A stretch of 64,000 bases of DNA. Source: Planctomycetota bacterium. GTDB taxonomy: Bacteria; Planctomycetota; Phycisphaerae; Sedimentisphaerales; Anaerohalosphaeraceae. Position numbers and translations under genes: made by a program. Shown here one piece after another: positions 26,468-35,435 of this stretch. Positions within the stretch are counted from its first letter, which is position 1. The number at the start of each line of letters is the position of its first letter. Under the pieces are notes generated by a model, which had not been told where the DNA came from, ran no database searches, and worked only from the letters and a program-made list of their open reading frames with translations. The stretch is from the NCBI GenBank assembly GCA_019456225.1, contig VRUI01000004.1, positions 1 to 64,000 on the forward strand, read 5' to 3'.

Positions 26468-27634
26468 ATGAAAAGAACAATTCTTGCGTTGGTAATGACA
26501 CTATTGGTTTGTAACACCGGCGTCCAGGCGATTAGCATCGACTGGGTAACCGTAGGCAATGCGGGCAATGCAAATGATGCTACCGGGTATGGTAGTGTTG
26601 GCTATGAGTATCAAATTAGCAAGTACGAGGTTACTGCAGGACAATATATCGAGTTCCTCAATGCCGTCGCTGCCACGGACCCCTACGGATTGTACAACAC
26701 GAATATGGACAGTGACGTTCGTGGTTGCCAAATCACGCGAAATGGCACCAGTGGGAGCTACACATACGATTTCAGCGGCCGCCCCAGCGGAGATGAGTCC
26801 GACTGGTCTAACCGGCCGGTTAATTATGTCAGTTGGTATGATACATTTCGTTTTATCAATTGGCTGGGCAACGGCCAAGGCACCAGCGATACTGAAACTG
26901 GTGCTTATACAATTACAAACTGGGATGGAACTAATGCAACGGTAAGCAACCGTAACGCTGGTGCACTGGTTTGGATGCTCAGTGAGAATGAGTGGTACAA
27001 GGCTGCTTATCACAAAAACGATGGGGTTACGAGTAACTACTTCGACTATCCGACAAGCAGCGACAGCGCTCCCGGCCGTGACATGACAGAGGCTACAAAT
27101 ACAGGTAACAATGCGAACTACTACAGCGGCAATTATCTGATAGGAAGTCCTTACTTCCGCACCGAGGTCGGTGAGTTCGAGCTTTCCGACAGTCCCTACC
27201 ACACATTTGATCAGGGCGGTAACGTTTTGGAGTGGCTCGAAACGGTTAATACTAAGTTTCCTGCCTATCGCATTCTCCGCGGTGGCTCAATGGGTGCCAG
27301 TTTCAACACCCTCCCCTCGAGCTACCGCTCTACCCGCCCCCCTGACGCCGAAAGCTTCGATCAAGGTTTTCGTGTCGCCTCTGTCTTTATTCCCTGCGAC
27401 TATATATTGGCCGGTGATATTGACGATAACTGTAAGGCAGACCTTGCAGATTTTGCAATAATCGCTGCCGCCTGGCTCAGTGACGATACTCCAACGGCTA
27501 ACTGGAATCCCGATTGCGATATATCATCTCCTTCTGATGGTTTTATTGACACTCTTGACCTTGCAGTACTGCTGAATAACTGGTTGACCGACTGCAATGC
27601 AGACCCATCAGACCCAGCATGCGTACCAAAGTAA
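26468..27634 (+). CDS. Secreted SUMF1-fold protein with dockerin-like tail
   Basis: The start is ATG 26468 (MKRTILALVMTLL), giving a clear signal peptide of about 20 residues and 388 aa. Residues ~25-295 match the formylglycine-generating-enzyme/SUMF1 fold (YQISKYEVTAGQYIEFLN, NRPVNYVSWYDTFRFINWL, SENEWYKAAY, GNVLEWLE, YRILRGGSMG, GFRVAS). The active-site cysteines of true FGE near the RGGS block are not present, so it is unlikely to mature sulfatases. The C-terminus has a pair of EF-hand-like loops (GDIDDNCKADLADFAIIAAAW; DGFIDTLDLAVLLNNW), a dockerin-like module. It is probably a ligand-binding surface or secreted protein. Confidence 0.8.
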   Translation: MKRTILALVMTLLVCNTGVQAISIDWVTVGNAGNANDATGYGSVGYEYQISKYEVTAGQYIEFLNAVAATDPYGLYNTNMDSDVRGCQITRNGTSGSYTYDFSGRPSGDESDWSNRPVNYVSWYDTFRFINWLGNGQGTSDTETGAYTITNWDGTNATVSNRNAGALVWMLSENEWYKAAYHKNDGVTSNYFDYPTSSDSAPGRDMTEATNTGNNANYYSGNYLIGSPYFRTEVGEFELSDSPYHTFDQGGNVLEWLETVNTKFPAYRILRGGSMGASFNTLPSSYRSTRPPDAESFDQGFRVASVFIPCDYILAGDIDDNCKADLADFAIIAAAWLSDDTPTANWNPDCDISSPSDGFIDTLDLAVLLNNWLTDCNADPSDPACVPK

Positions 27635-27668
27635 ACGTACAGCATAAATCATTCAGGATAAAGCCAAA

Positions 27669-27700
27669 GGGCTGTGAGGTAATGCTTGCAGCCCTTTTTT
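27669..27700 (+). terminator. Intrinsic terminator after SUMF1-fold gene
   Basis: GGGCTG, 14-nt loop, CAGCCC, then six T. It ends 66 nt after the stop codon and is a good rho-independent terminator. Confidence 0.75.
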
Positions 27701-27986
27701 CATTCCGCCCCTCCCCCTAAACGATCTGGTTTATCTGCTATTCGGTTCAAAAATGGGGCAGACCCTTGATCTTTGTTTAAAAATAGAGACTTGGCGGAAA
27801 TGTGTGTTAGCACTTTATTGTGCTTTTTTTTTAAATTTTATTGGACTTTTCTAGTCTTACAGCGTGAAATCGCCGACAAACAGATATACGGCACAATTTC
27901 TGCCCACTCGATAACGTTTTTTTCAAGTGCGGCAGACTCAATAAGGAAATTTGCAAGTAATCGTCGTTAAAAGAAAGGAACTAGAA
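27701..27986. other. Spacer before porin gene
   Basis: No gene seen. A phrase AATGGGGCAGACCC occurs near 27750, related in style to short palindromic phrases elsewhere. T-rich stretches precede the porin ribosome binding site (AAAGGA at about 27975). Confidence 0.4.
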
Positions 27987-29378
27987 ATGAAGAAAATGGA
28001 AACTGTGTTACTGTGTGTTTTGATTTTGGTTTGTTTTAGCGGAATCGCTTTATCGGCTGACCCGCCGAAACCCGGGCCGAGCTTTAAGAATCTTCGGTAT
28101 GACGAGGATTTCAGCTACCTTGGCGGTGCGGAAGGGTCATATATCAAGGACCGATGGGACCGTGTCAAGTGGATAACCCTGAACGATAACCTGCATTTGA
28201 CGCTTGGAGGTCAGGCGCGGCTGCGTTTTGAATCCGAGACGAATAAGAGCTTTGGCGGGGTTAAACCTTCGCATGACAGCTTTCTATTGCAGAGATACTT
28301 CCTGCACACTGACTTGATCCATAGCAGTGGTCTTCGTATATTCATGCAGGGTAAATTTGCACATGTTAACGATCGGGACATAAACAGCGGCTTTGGCGGC
28401 CTTGAGGATCATGCCGACATACATCAGCTTTTTGCGGATATTCCGCTGGGGTCTGCAACGTGGAGAATAGGCCGGCAGGAATTACAGTACGGCAAACAGC
28501 GATTGATATCTCCGCTGGACTGGGGTAATGTTCGCCGCACCTTCGAGGGTGTCAAAGTTATGACCGAACTCGGCGGGTGGAGCGTTGACGCGTTTGCGGT
28601 TCGGCCGGTACTCAACGGCAGAAGGAATCTGGATCGTACAGACGAGCAGAAGGATTTCTATGGTGTTTACGCGACAAGGAAATGCAGTGATGCATTGTCA
28701 ATCGATGCATACGCCCTGCTTCTTAAAGACAATAATCTCACCACGAATGTCAACGGTACCGCAGGCAGGCGAACGATATATACTATTGGAAACCGGCTTT
28801 ACGGTAAACAGGGCAGATGGGATTATGAAACCGAAGCAGCAGCACAGTTCGGTACGTACGCCGGTGATCGCGTTCGCGCATGGATGGCGACTGTAGGCGG
28901 CGGGTATACTTTTGCAGATGCTATGTGGAAGCCGAGAATCGGACTTTATTATGACTATGCAAGCGGCGACAGCGATCCGACCGATGGAACACATGAGACT
29001 TTCAATCAGCAATTCCCGCTGGGTCACGCATATTTCGGCTATCTCGACCGTATTGGACGTCAGAATGTTCATGCGATAAAGACTCAGCTTAAGGTTAAGC
29101 CAACCAAAAAGCTTACCGCATGGGCCGATTTCCATACGCTCATTGCCGATCAGGATACGGATTCAATGTATGGAGCCAACGGCGCTGCTTCAAGGCCGCC
29201 CAGCGGCAGTTCGAGCTTGTTTGGTCATGAACTTGATATGACGATGAAGTATGTTTTTGATAAGCATACCACAATACTCGCCGGTTGGGCGCATATGTGG
29301 CCGGGCGGTTTCATTGAGACCACTGGTACGAGCAAAGATGCAGATTTGATCTACACACAAATCGAGTTCAAATTCTAA
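27987..29378 (+). CDS. Alginate-export-type outer-membrane porin
   Basis: Predicted 18-stranded outer-membrane beta-barrel of the alginate_exp family. The start at ATG 27987 (AAAGGA upstream) gives a signal peptide ending near LSA-D (residue ~24) and 463 aa. Alternating hydrophobic strands run throughout, with LTLGGQARLRFE, WRIGRQELQYGKQRLISPLDW (family-typical gate region) and a last strand ending in aromatic F-K-F, the usual BAM signal. It could pass acidic oligosaccharides. It stands alone, downstream of a secreted SUMF1-fold protein. Confidence 0.85.
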   Translation: MKKMETVLLCVLILVCFSGIALSADPPKPGPSFKNLRYDEDFSYLGGAEGSYIKDRWDRVKWITLNDNLHLTLGGQARLRFESETNKSFGGVKPSHDSFLLQRYFLHTDLIHSSGLRIFMQGKFAHVNDRDINSGFGGLEDHADIHQLFADIPLGSATWRIGRQELQYGKQRLISPLDWGNVRRTFEGVKVMTELGGWSVDAFAVRPVLNGRRNLDRTDEQKDFYGVYATRKCSDALSIDAYALLLKDNNLTTNVNGTAGRRTIYTIGNRLYGKQGRWDYETEAAAQFGTYAGDRVRAWMATVGGGYTFADAMWKPRIGLYYDYASGDSDPTDGTHETFNQQFPLGHAYFGYLDRIGRQNVHAIKTQLKVKPTKKLTAWADFHTLIADQDTDSMYGANGAASRPPSGSSSLFGHELDMTMKYVFDKHTTILAGWAHMWPGGFIETTGTSKDADLIYTQIEFKF

Positions 29379-29413
29379 TCTCGCAGGCGATAAAGTCCGT
29401 GAGTTGTGAAACT

Positions 29414-29450
29414 TTAGGCCGGTGGGTTTTATACCTGCCGACCTTTTTTT
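29414..29450 (+). terminator. Terminator after porin gene
   Basis: TAGGCCGGTGGG and CCTGCCGACCT pair with one mismatch around a short loop and are followed by TTTTTTT. It lies 35 nt after the porin stop. Confidence 0.65.
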
Positions 29451-29488
29451 ATAGATCTTTGTTTTTGGGGTTTAATACGAAGTACAAA

Positions 29489-29540
29489 TAATTAATGCGC
29501 TTGACATCTCCCGTGCTCCGTGCACCGAGCGCATTAATTA
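29489..29540. repeat. 12-bp perfect inverted repeat
   Basis: TAATTAATGCGC (29489-29500) and GCGCATTAATTA (29529-29540) flank 28 bp that contain another GTGC/GCAC pair. Function unknown; a small cruciform or remnant of a mobile element is possible. Confidence 0.55.
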
Positions 29541-29551
29541 ATCGGGATTGG

Positions 29552-29689
29552 TATAAGTGCTTGAGTTTTCAAGATCAATTTGATATACTATTAAATAAAG
29601 AGGCTCAGCGTCGCAAGCGAGCTAAGATATATAATTGTATATGGGAAGTCCCAGACTCAAGTACTCAAGCAAAGGAAACGATCGCATGA
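29552..29689 (+). pseudogene. Possible IS21 istB fragment
   Basis: In the frame ending at 29689 the peptide LSFQDQFDILLNKEAQRRKR matches the conserved start of IS21-family IstB helper ATPases (LSF-x-E-x-x-x-x-L-L-x-x-E). Nothing after it resembles the ATPase core. If correct it is a short relic. The rest of 29690-30079 contains open but unrecognisable frames. Confidence 0.25.
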
Positions 29690-30079
29690 CTTTAAGAAAC
29701 ATTCGCTACTTATTACTGGTGCTGCGATTTCGCGGATCGACGACGATGTCAGCAACACGCCCGGGTTTGAAAGCGGGTCCCAAAGACCTCAGTCGAAGTT
29801 CGCCAACGAGTTTAGAGTTCAGTTGGACTGTCCCATCTCCAAGGGGCCTGCTGTACAAAGAATTAGGACATTAAAATTTGCGAAAGTTATCGAACTGAAA
29901 TTATGGATTTATACTTTGGAGCTACATCTGTCTCTTTTTGCTTTAAATGCTATAATACCACATTTACCTGGAAATTTCCATCATTATTTTTTCTGCTTCT
30001 TGTACTTTCCTACAGCACAGGTATAATATCCACTCTAAAGCCAATATTATTATAAAATCAACCCAAGAGGCATAACTCG

Positions 30080-30589
30080 ATGAAACATTACAGGATCAAC
30101 AGGACGGTTCATAAATGGTTCGGCATCATTTTCGCAATCGCACTATTAAACTTTTCCATTACCGGTTTATTACTGCTCGAAAAGAAAAAATTTGACTGGT
30201 TGCAACCACCAACTCAAACCGGCAGCGAGGGCACCGTCGATCAATTTATAACGAACCAGCAGCTCTTTAAAATTGTTTTTGACGAAAAACATCCGGACTT
30301 TAAAAACATGGAAGATATTGACCGGGTTGATTTTCGCCCTGGCAAACGAATCTTCAAAGTTCGCTCGGAAAATAATTACAGTGAAATTCAAGTCGACGCG
30401 GTAAACGGAAAAATCTTAAGCATCGCAAAACGCAATAGTGATAAGATTGAAGCCTGGCACGATGGCTCAATTTTCGGCGAATTCGTCCATCAATACATCA
30501 TGCCTGTTGTCGCTATCATAACGGTCATCCTGACGATAACGGGGTCGTACCTGTGGCTGGCACCAGCGATCAAACGCCGCGCAAAATAA
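30080..30589 (+). CDS. PepSY-associated membrane protein
   Basis: A 169-aa protein with two transmembrane helices (about 15-34 and 140-160) around a periplasmic PepSY-like domain (IVFDEKHPDFKNMEDIDRV...IFKVRSENNYSEIQVDAVNGKIL). The order RTVHKWFGIIFAI and WHDGSIFGEFVHQY with conserved histidines is typical of small PepSY-TM proteins that accompany iron uptake or reductase systems. AGAGG precedes the ATG. No partner gene is adjacent. Confidence 0.8.
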   Translation: MKHYRINRTVHKWFGIIFAIALLNFSITGLLLLEKKKFDWLQPPTQTGSEGTVDQFITNQQLFKIVFDEKHPDFKNMEDIDRVDFRPGKRIFKVRSENNYSEIQVDAVNGKILSIAKRNSDKIEAWHDGSIFGEFVHQYIMPVVAIITVILTITGSYLWLAPAIKRRAK

Positions 30590-30609
30590 AAAGACAACTT
30601 GGCCAATAA

Positions 30610-30675
30610 TAGGGGACAGTCAGAAAGCGCCGATTAAAATCGGCAGAATAATAGGAATAACAGGTGACTGTCCTG
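30610..30675. repeat. Nested palindrome GGGACAGTCA...TGACTGTCC
   Basis: GGACAGTCA and TGACTGTCC enclose a second perfect hairpin GCCGATT-AA-AATCGGC. The remainder of 30590-30997 has no gene but two GGTACC palindromes (30780-30797, 30879-30890). Confidence 0.6.
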
Positions 30676-30997
30676 CTCTGTAGAAAACCTGCTCCGAACT
30701 GTCATTGACGCGAAGGCGGGAATCCATCCTTGGCGATTCTTTGGTGATTTTGAATAGATTAAGGTAATACGAAATGAAAAAGGTACCTTACCCCTTTGTT
30801 TTCCCCGTTTTGCGGTAGTTTGTGTATCTGTAATGCTTTTAATTATACGTCAGCTATCTTACCTATTCCCCCGTAAACGGTACCAGGTACAGTTTATTCT
30901 GATGATTTTTCTTATTTATTGTTTTTTCTTGACTGGTTGGGGTTTTTTACGTTACTATTCTTGGTTGGAAATATTTTTTTTGGTTTAAGGTGATATA

Positions 30998-32323
30998 ATG
31001 GCTGATAAAATTCGTGTTGGGATTGCCGGATTCGGGACCGTTGGAACCGGTGTTGCTAAGATTATTCTTGAAAATGCCGATGCTATCGAGGCTCGCAGCG
31101 GGGTTCGGGTGGAGCTTGCCAGGGTTGTCGATCTTGATACGACGACTAAGCGGGCAGTTGACCTGCCGGATGGTATGCTGACTGACGACATGAACGCGAT
31201 GCTTGACGACGACAGTATCGATATTGGTGTTGAGCTTATCGGCGGGACGGATTTTGCGCGTGAGCTTCAGCTTAAGATGCTCGGCAAGGGTAAGCATGTT
31301 GTTACGGCCAATAAAGCATTGCTGGCAAAACATGGCGGCGAACTTTATGCGGCTGCTCACAAAAATAATAAGTGCATCGCGTTTGAAGCGAGTTGCGCCG
31401 GCGGGATTCCGATCGTATCGGCTATCCGGACGGGGCTTGCGGCGAATAATATCCGTGCGATCTACGGGATACTTAACGGGACGTGCAATTATATCCTCAC
31501 AAGCATGACGAGCGACGGGGTTGATTTTTCCGATGTTCTTAAAGACGCCCAGGATAAAGGGTACGCCGAAGCCGATCCTACGCTGGATATTAACGGCGGA
31601 GACACTGCACATAAGCTGGTGATACTTGGTTCGCTTGCGTTCGGCAGGCAGATCGAGATGGATGATATATACATCGAGGGAATTGAGAAAATCGAACTTG
31701 ACGATATTAAGTACGGCAATGAGATGGGGTATGTGCTTAAGCTGCTGGCTATCGGGGAAAAGGGCAAAAACGGCAAGCTCTCGCTGAGAGTGCACCCGGC
31801 ATTTTTGTCAAAAGACAATCCGCTTTCGCGTGTTGACGGCTCGTTTAACGCGGTCAGCATTTTCGGAGACGCCGTCGGCAATACAATGTATTACGGTCGC
31901 GGTGCCGGGATGATGCCGACGGCAAGTGCGGTTGTTGCCGATATTATCGAAGTTGCGATGGGCAACTCGTCGAACCTGTTCAATGCACAGACTGTCGAAT
32001 CGCGCGCGGAAACAGTGGCGTCGCTTGAAAGCATGGATAACGTTGTGAGCAGGTATTACATTCGCCTTCTGGCTAAGGATGTTCCGGGCACTGTTGCCAG
32101 GTATGCACAGATACTGGGAGATAACGGGATCAGTATCTCGGGCGTTCTCCAGCACGAAGAGCATAACGTAGGCACGTCGGTCGGTGTAATTGTCACGACA
32201 CACCCTGCCGAAGAAAGTAAGATCAACGCTGCATTAAAAACGATTAAAGAGCTTAACGTAATTGACGGCGAGCCTGTGTGTATTCGCATTGTAGATATCC
32301 CGGAGGACGACCTTGATGACTAA
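30998..32323 (+). CDS. hom: Homoserine dehydrogenase
   Basis: NAD(P)H-dependent reduction of aspartate semialdehyde to homoserine, branch point for threonine and methionine. The Rossmann motif is G8-I-A-G11-F-G13-T-V-G, followed by VVTANKALLA, ASCAGGIPI, LNGTCNYILTSM and EADPTLDINGGDTAHKL with the catalytic lysine region. An ACT domain (about 350-430; DVPGTVARYAQILGDNGISI) should give threonine feedback. AAGGTGAT precedes the ATG. It overlaps the next gene by 8 nt (ATGACTAA), so the two are coupled. Confidence 0.95.
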   Translation: MADKIRVGIAGFGTVGTGVAKIILENADAIEARSGVRVELARVVDLDTTTKRAVDLPDGMLTDDMNAMLDDDSIDIGVELIGGTDFARELQLKMLGKGKHVVTANKALLAKHGGELYAAAHKNNKCIAFEASCAGGIPIVSAIRTGLAANNIRAIYGILNGTCNYILTSMTSDGVDFSDVLKDAQDKGYAEADPTLDINGGDTAHKLVILGSLAFGRQIEMDDIYIEGIEKIELDDIKYGNEMGYVLKLLAIGEKGKNGKLSLRVHPAFLSKDNPLSRVDGSFNAVSIFGDAVGNTMYYGRGAGMMPTASAVVADIIEVAMGNSSNLFNAQTVESRAETVASLESMDNVVSRYYIRLLAKDVPGTVARYAQILGDNGISISGVLQHEEHNVGTSVGVIVTTHPAEESKINAALKTIKELNVIDGEPVCIRIVDIPEDDLDD

Positions 32324-33506
32324 ATACGTGATAATCGTACCTGACGGAGCGGCGGATTTCCCGCTGGATGTTTTTGACGGACAGACCGTTCTGGAAGCGG
32401 CGGATATTCCGAATATCGACTCGATATGCATCGAAGGGCGGCAAGGTATCGTCAAGACGATACCTAAGGGCATGGCGGCGGGCAGCGATGTTGCTCAGAT
32501 GTCATTGCTGGGGTATGATCCGAAAAAGTTTTATTCGGGGCGTGCGCCTATCGAGGCGGCGGCTATGGGGATCGAGGTAACGCCGGATGACTGGATATTC
32601 AGGTGCAACCTGGTGACGTTTTCGGATAAGGTTATGGCCGACCACAGTGCCGGGCATATCTCGACCGATGAGGCGAGAAAGCTTATCGAGGAATTAGCAG
32701 CGACCATGGCCGATGACCCTCGGATCAAGTTTTATCCCGGTGTTAGCTATCGGCATTTGTGCGTTATTTCGGATATTAATTTTAAGGTTACGACTGTTCC
32801 GCCGCATGATATTATCGGTGGTAAGATCTCAAAGAATCTGCCTAAGGGTAAGAACTCAGATTTTCTGAATGATATGATGTCGCAGTCGCAGCGGTTTTTT
32901 GCCAACCATGACATCAACCGGGTTCGCAGAGATCTTGGCGAAAATCCGGTAAGCTCGATCTGGTTGTGGGGGCAGGGAAAAAAGGCTATGATGGAGCGAT
33001 TCTCCGCGAGGTTCGGTGTGCGAGGGGCGGCGATCACGGCTGTTGACCTTGTTCGCGGGCTTGCGAAACTTGTGCATTTCGACCTGATCGAGGTCGAAGG
33101 GGCGACGGGGTATCTGGACACTAACTATAAGGGCAAAGGCGAAGCGGCTATCGAGGCGATCAAGAAATATGACTTTGTGTTTGTGCATATCGAAGCACCG
33201 GACGAGGCTGGTCACAGCGGCGATGCCGAGGCGAAGAAAAAGGCTATGGAACAGATCGATAAGCATATCGTCGGCCCGGTGCATGAGGCGCTCAAGGAAT
33301 ATGACAGCTACCGGATACTGGTTTTGCCGGACCATCCTACTCCGGTAGAGACGCAGGCGCATTCGGATGAGCCGGTGCCGTTCGCCATGGCAGGCGATGG
33401 AATCAAAGGTATCCTTGAAAAGCCGTTCAGCGAAGAAAATGGTCATGAATCGGGTTTCAGGATAGAATGCGGCCATGAAATGATGGAATACTTTTTGAAG
33501 GTGTAG
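32316..33506 (+). CDS. ApgM-type phosphoglycerate mutase / proposed homoserine kinase
   Basis: Alkaline-phosphatase superfamily protein of the archaeal-type cofactor-independent phosphoglycerate mutase group. The phosphoserine/metal block is VPDGAADFP at the N-terminus and GSDVAQMSLLGYDP (Ser nucleophile); later VHIEAPDEAGHSGD, LPDHPTPVETQAHSDEPVPF and a C-terminal GHEMM carry further ligands. Start ATG 32316 has GGAGGA 10 nt upstream and overlaps the hom stop. This pairing with hom is the context in which the group has been proposed to be a homoserine kinase; no other thrB is seen here. Glycolytic mutase activity is the alternative. Confidence 0.85.
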   Translation: MTKYVIIVPDGAADFPLDVFDGQTVLEAADIPNIDSICIEGRQGIVKTIPKGMAAGSDVAQMSLLGYDPKKFYSGRAPIEAAAMGIEVTPDDWIFRCNLVTFSDKVMADHSAGHISTDEARKLIEELAATMADDPRIKFYPGVSYRHLCVISDINFKVTTVPPHDIIGGKISKNLPKGKNSDFLNDMMSQSQRFFANHDINRVRRDLGENPVSSIWLWGQGKKAMMERFSARFGVRGAAITAVDLVRGLAKLVHFDLIEVEGATGYLDTNYKGKGEAAIEAIKKYDFVFVHIEAPDEAGHSGDAEAKKKAMEQIDKHIVGPVHEALKEYDSYRILVLPDHPTPVETQAHSDEPVPFAMAGDGIKGILEKPFSEENGHESGFRIECGHEMMEYFLKV

Positions 33507-33565
33507 ATCTTTGATCCACACCTTCAGATTTATAATTTATAATTTATGATTACAGAAGTTCTGTT

Positions 33566-34591
33566 ATGAAAATTCGTATAGTTGCGGTATGTTTGGTTCT
33601 GGGGTTAGTTTGTTGTGCTTGTACTTCTACGCCTAAGATCAATATTACTAAAATTGCTGATGATGTTCGTGCTGAGCAGGTCAAGGAGATGAGGTTCGGG
33701 ATGTTTATTTGCTGGTCGTTTAGCACCTTCTATGGGCAGGAATGGACGCCTACGCTTGATAAGGACTCTTCTTATTTCACGGCTACCGGGTGCGATACTG
33801 ACCAGTGGTGCAAGACGGCGAAAGAGGCGGGGATGAACTATATTCTGTTTCTGAGTAAGCACCATGACGGGTTCTGCCTTTGGGATACGGCGACTACGGA
33901 TAAGAAGGTCACTAACAGTCCGCTTGGGATCGATGTACTTGCGAAGCTAAGGAAATCATGCGACAAGTACGGGATCAAGCTGGCACTTTACTTTTCCGAG
34001 GGTGACTGGAACTGGCCGGGTGCGGCTGACGGTAAGGGACACTGGGTTGCCTCGGGTAAAGATCCGGAGATGAAAAAGGCTCAGCTTAAAGAGCTGCTTA
34101 CCAACTACGGGCCGATCGAATTCTGGTGGATGGACCATGCTGCTGGCACCGGCGGGCTATCGCACAAAGAGACCGTCGATTGGATGCATAAGTTTCAGCC
34201 CAATACATTCGTTGGTTTTAACCACGGGCAAAAGGCAGGACGAATTGCTTTGCGCGAAGTTGGAAAGCCCGGTCCGCTGGGAGATCCAAAAGCTGCATCG
34301 CCGCACAATAAAGGCGGCGAAACGGGACATAACTTCCTGCTAGCCGAATTTACCTACCCGATCCTGCCAAAGCATAAAGGCGGGGCTATGTGGTTCTATT
34401 CACTTCCGAAACACGATAACCTTTGCAAATCTGCTGACAGTCTTTATAAGGACTACGTTGGTGCTGTTAAACACGGCAATTTATTTTCACTGGATGTCGG
34501 GCCAAACTACGAAGGTAAACTAAGAGATATCGATGTTAAGACGCTCAGAGAAGTTGGGAGGATGATAAAACTCGGGGCAAAAGGCGAATAG
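33566..34591 (+). CDS. GH29-like alpha-L-fucosidase lipoprotein
   Basis: Predicted to cleave terminal fucose from glycans at the cell surface or periplasm. A lipoprotein signal ends at LVCCAC (Cys19 region). The TIM barrel has RFGMFICWSFSTFYGQEW, the substrate block H99-H100-DGFCLWDT, LALYFSEGDW and FWWMD with Asp190 at the place of the catalytic nucleophile. At 341 aa it is shorter than usual GH29 enzymes because it lacks the C-terminal beta-sandwich. It follows apgM by 59 nt and precedes a DUF1080 lipoprotein by 54 nt, forming a likely pair with the latter. Confidence 0.8.
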   Translation: MKIRIVAVCLVLGLVCCACTSTPKINITKIADDVRAEQVKEMRFGMFICWSFSTFYGQEWTPTLDKDSSYFTATGCDTDQWCKTAKEAGMNYILFLSKHHDGFCLWDTATTDKKVTNSPLGIDVLAKLRKSCDKYGIKLALYFSEGDWNWPGAADGKGHWVASGKDPEMKKAQLKELLTNYGPIEFWWMDHAAGTGGLSHKETVDWMHKFQPNTFVGFNHGQKAGRIALREVGKPGPLGDPKAASPHNKGGETGHNFLLAEFTYPILPKHKGGAMWFYSLPKHDNLCKSADSLYKDYVGAVKHGNLFSLDVGPNYEGKLRDIDVKTLREVGRMIKLGAKGE

Positions 34592-34645
34592 CCAATATCC
34601 AACAAGGAATATCGAATAACGAAGGAAAAAGCATAAGGATAATTT

Positions 34646-35299
34646 ATGAAAATTACGATCAAACTGATTTCGGCAATTGTACTGTGCCTGGTTATTAGCG
34701 GATGTGCAAACCCCGGCCGGTTTCCTATCAAGGATAATCTTTCGGGATGGTCCTGTTATCTCGAAAACCCTGATGCTAAACAGCAGGATACCTGGACAAT
34801 TGAAGACGGCGTGCTAATATGCAGCGGCACTGAACTGGGCTACATGTATTCAAACGATTCCTACAGCGATTTCACCCTGATGCTTCAGTGGAGGTGGCCG
34901 GATGAGAAGTCGGCAGGCAAAGGCGGTGTGCTGATCGATACGACCGGCGAACATAAAATCTGGCCCAGGAGCCTTGAGGCTCAGATAAACGCAAATGACG
35001 CGGGAGATTTCTGGGCATTGGACGGGTATGAACTGACAGGGACACCTGAGCGAACAAAATCACTTAGCCACGAGAAATACGGTGAATTGATCAATATACG
35101 CAAAATGCAAGCTTCCGAAAATGCTGCCGGACAATGGAACTCGTATAAGATCGTCGCAGAGGGGACAAGCGTGACTCTGATGATCAACGACAAAGTTGTA
35201 AACAAAGGGACACGAACGAATACATCCGGCGGAAAAATCTGCATTACATCCGAAGGTACCGCCATCGAATTTAGAAATATAAAAATTCTTCCTAACTGA
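34646..35299 (+). CDS. DUF1080 (3-keto-disaccharide hydrolase-like) lipoprotein
   Basis: 217-aa lipoprotein with lipobox VISGC (Cys20). The rest is one DUF1080 jelly-roll domain: DNLSGWSCY, WTIEDGVLICSG, YSDFTLMLQWRW, GGVLIDTTGE, SLEAQI, WNSYKIVAEG and the final IEFRNIKILP strand. The family includes concanavalin-like proteins, some of which hydrolyse 3-keto-glycosides made by Gfo/Idh oxidoreductases. Two such oxidoreductases are present elsewhere in the window. It follows the fucosidase and probably shares its transcript. Confidence 0.88.
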   Translation: MKITIKLISAIVLCLVISGCANPGRFPIKDNLSGWSCYLENPDAKQQDTWTIEDGVLICSGTELGYMYSNDSYSDFTLMLQWRWPDEKSAGKGGVLIDTTGEHKIWPRSLEAQINANDAGDFWALDGYELTGTPERTKSLSHEKYGELINIRKMQASENAAGQWNSYKIVAEGTSVTLMINDKVVNKGTRTNTSGGKICITSEGTAIEFRNIKILPN

Positions 35300-35370
35300 C
35301 TATATACCATTTATTACATCACATGTTCGCGTAAAACTAGACCTGCTGCATCTATAATGATGTAATTCGC

Positions 35371-35423
35371 AACATATTTCCTGTAAATTTAAAGTTGTAC
35401 TTGAAATTTACAGGAAATATGTT
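35371..35423 (+). promoter_or_regulatory. Perfect 20-bp inverted repeat with embedded promoter
   Basis: AACATATTTCCTGTAAATTT (35371-35390) and its exact reverse complement (35404-35423) are separated by 13 nt. TTGAAA at 35401-35406 and TATATT at 35423-35428 (16-nt spacing) form a likely promoter that uses the right arm as spacer. The inferred start is at or next to the ATG at 35436, so the mRNA would be leaderless. The repeat could be an operator. Confidence 0.7.
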
Positions 35424-35435
35424 ATATTATCTAAT

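Noticed and set aside
26468-27634. Sulfatase-activating formylglycine-generating enzyme
   Set aside because: The catalytic cysteines are missing and a dockerin-like tail is present, so only the fold is assigned.
35371-35423. Intrinsic terminator
   Set aside because: The stem is A/T-rich with no T tract and overlaps promoter elements directly at a gene start.
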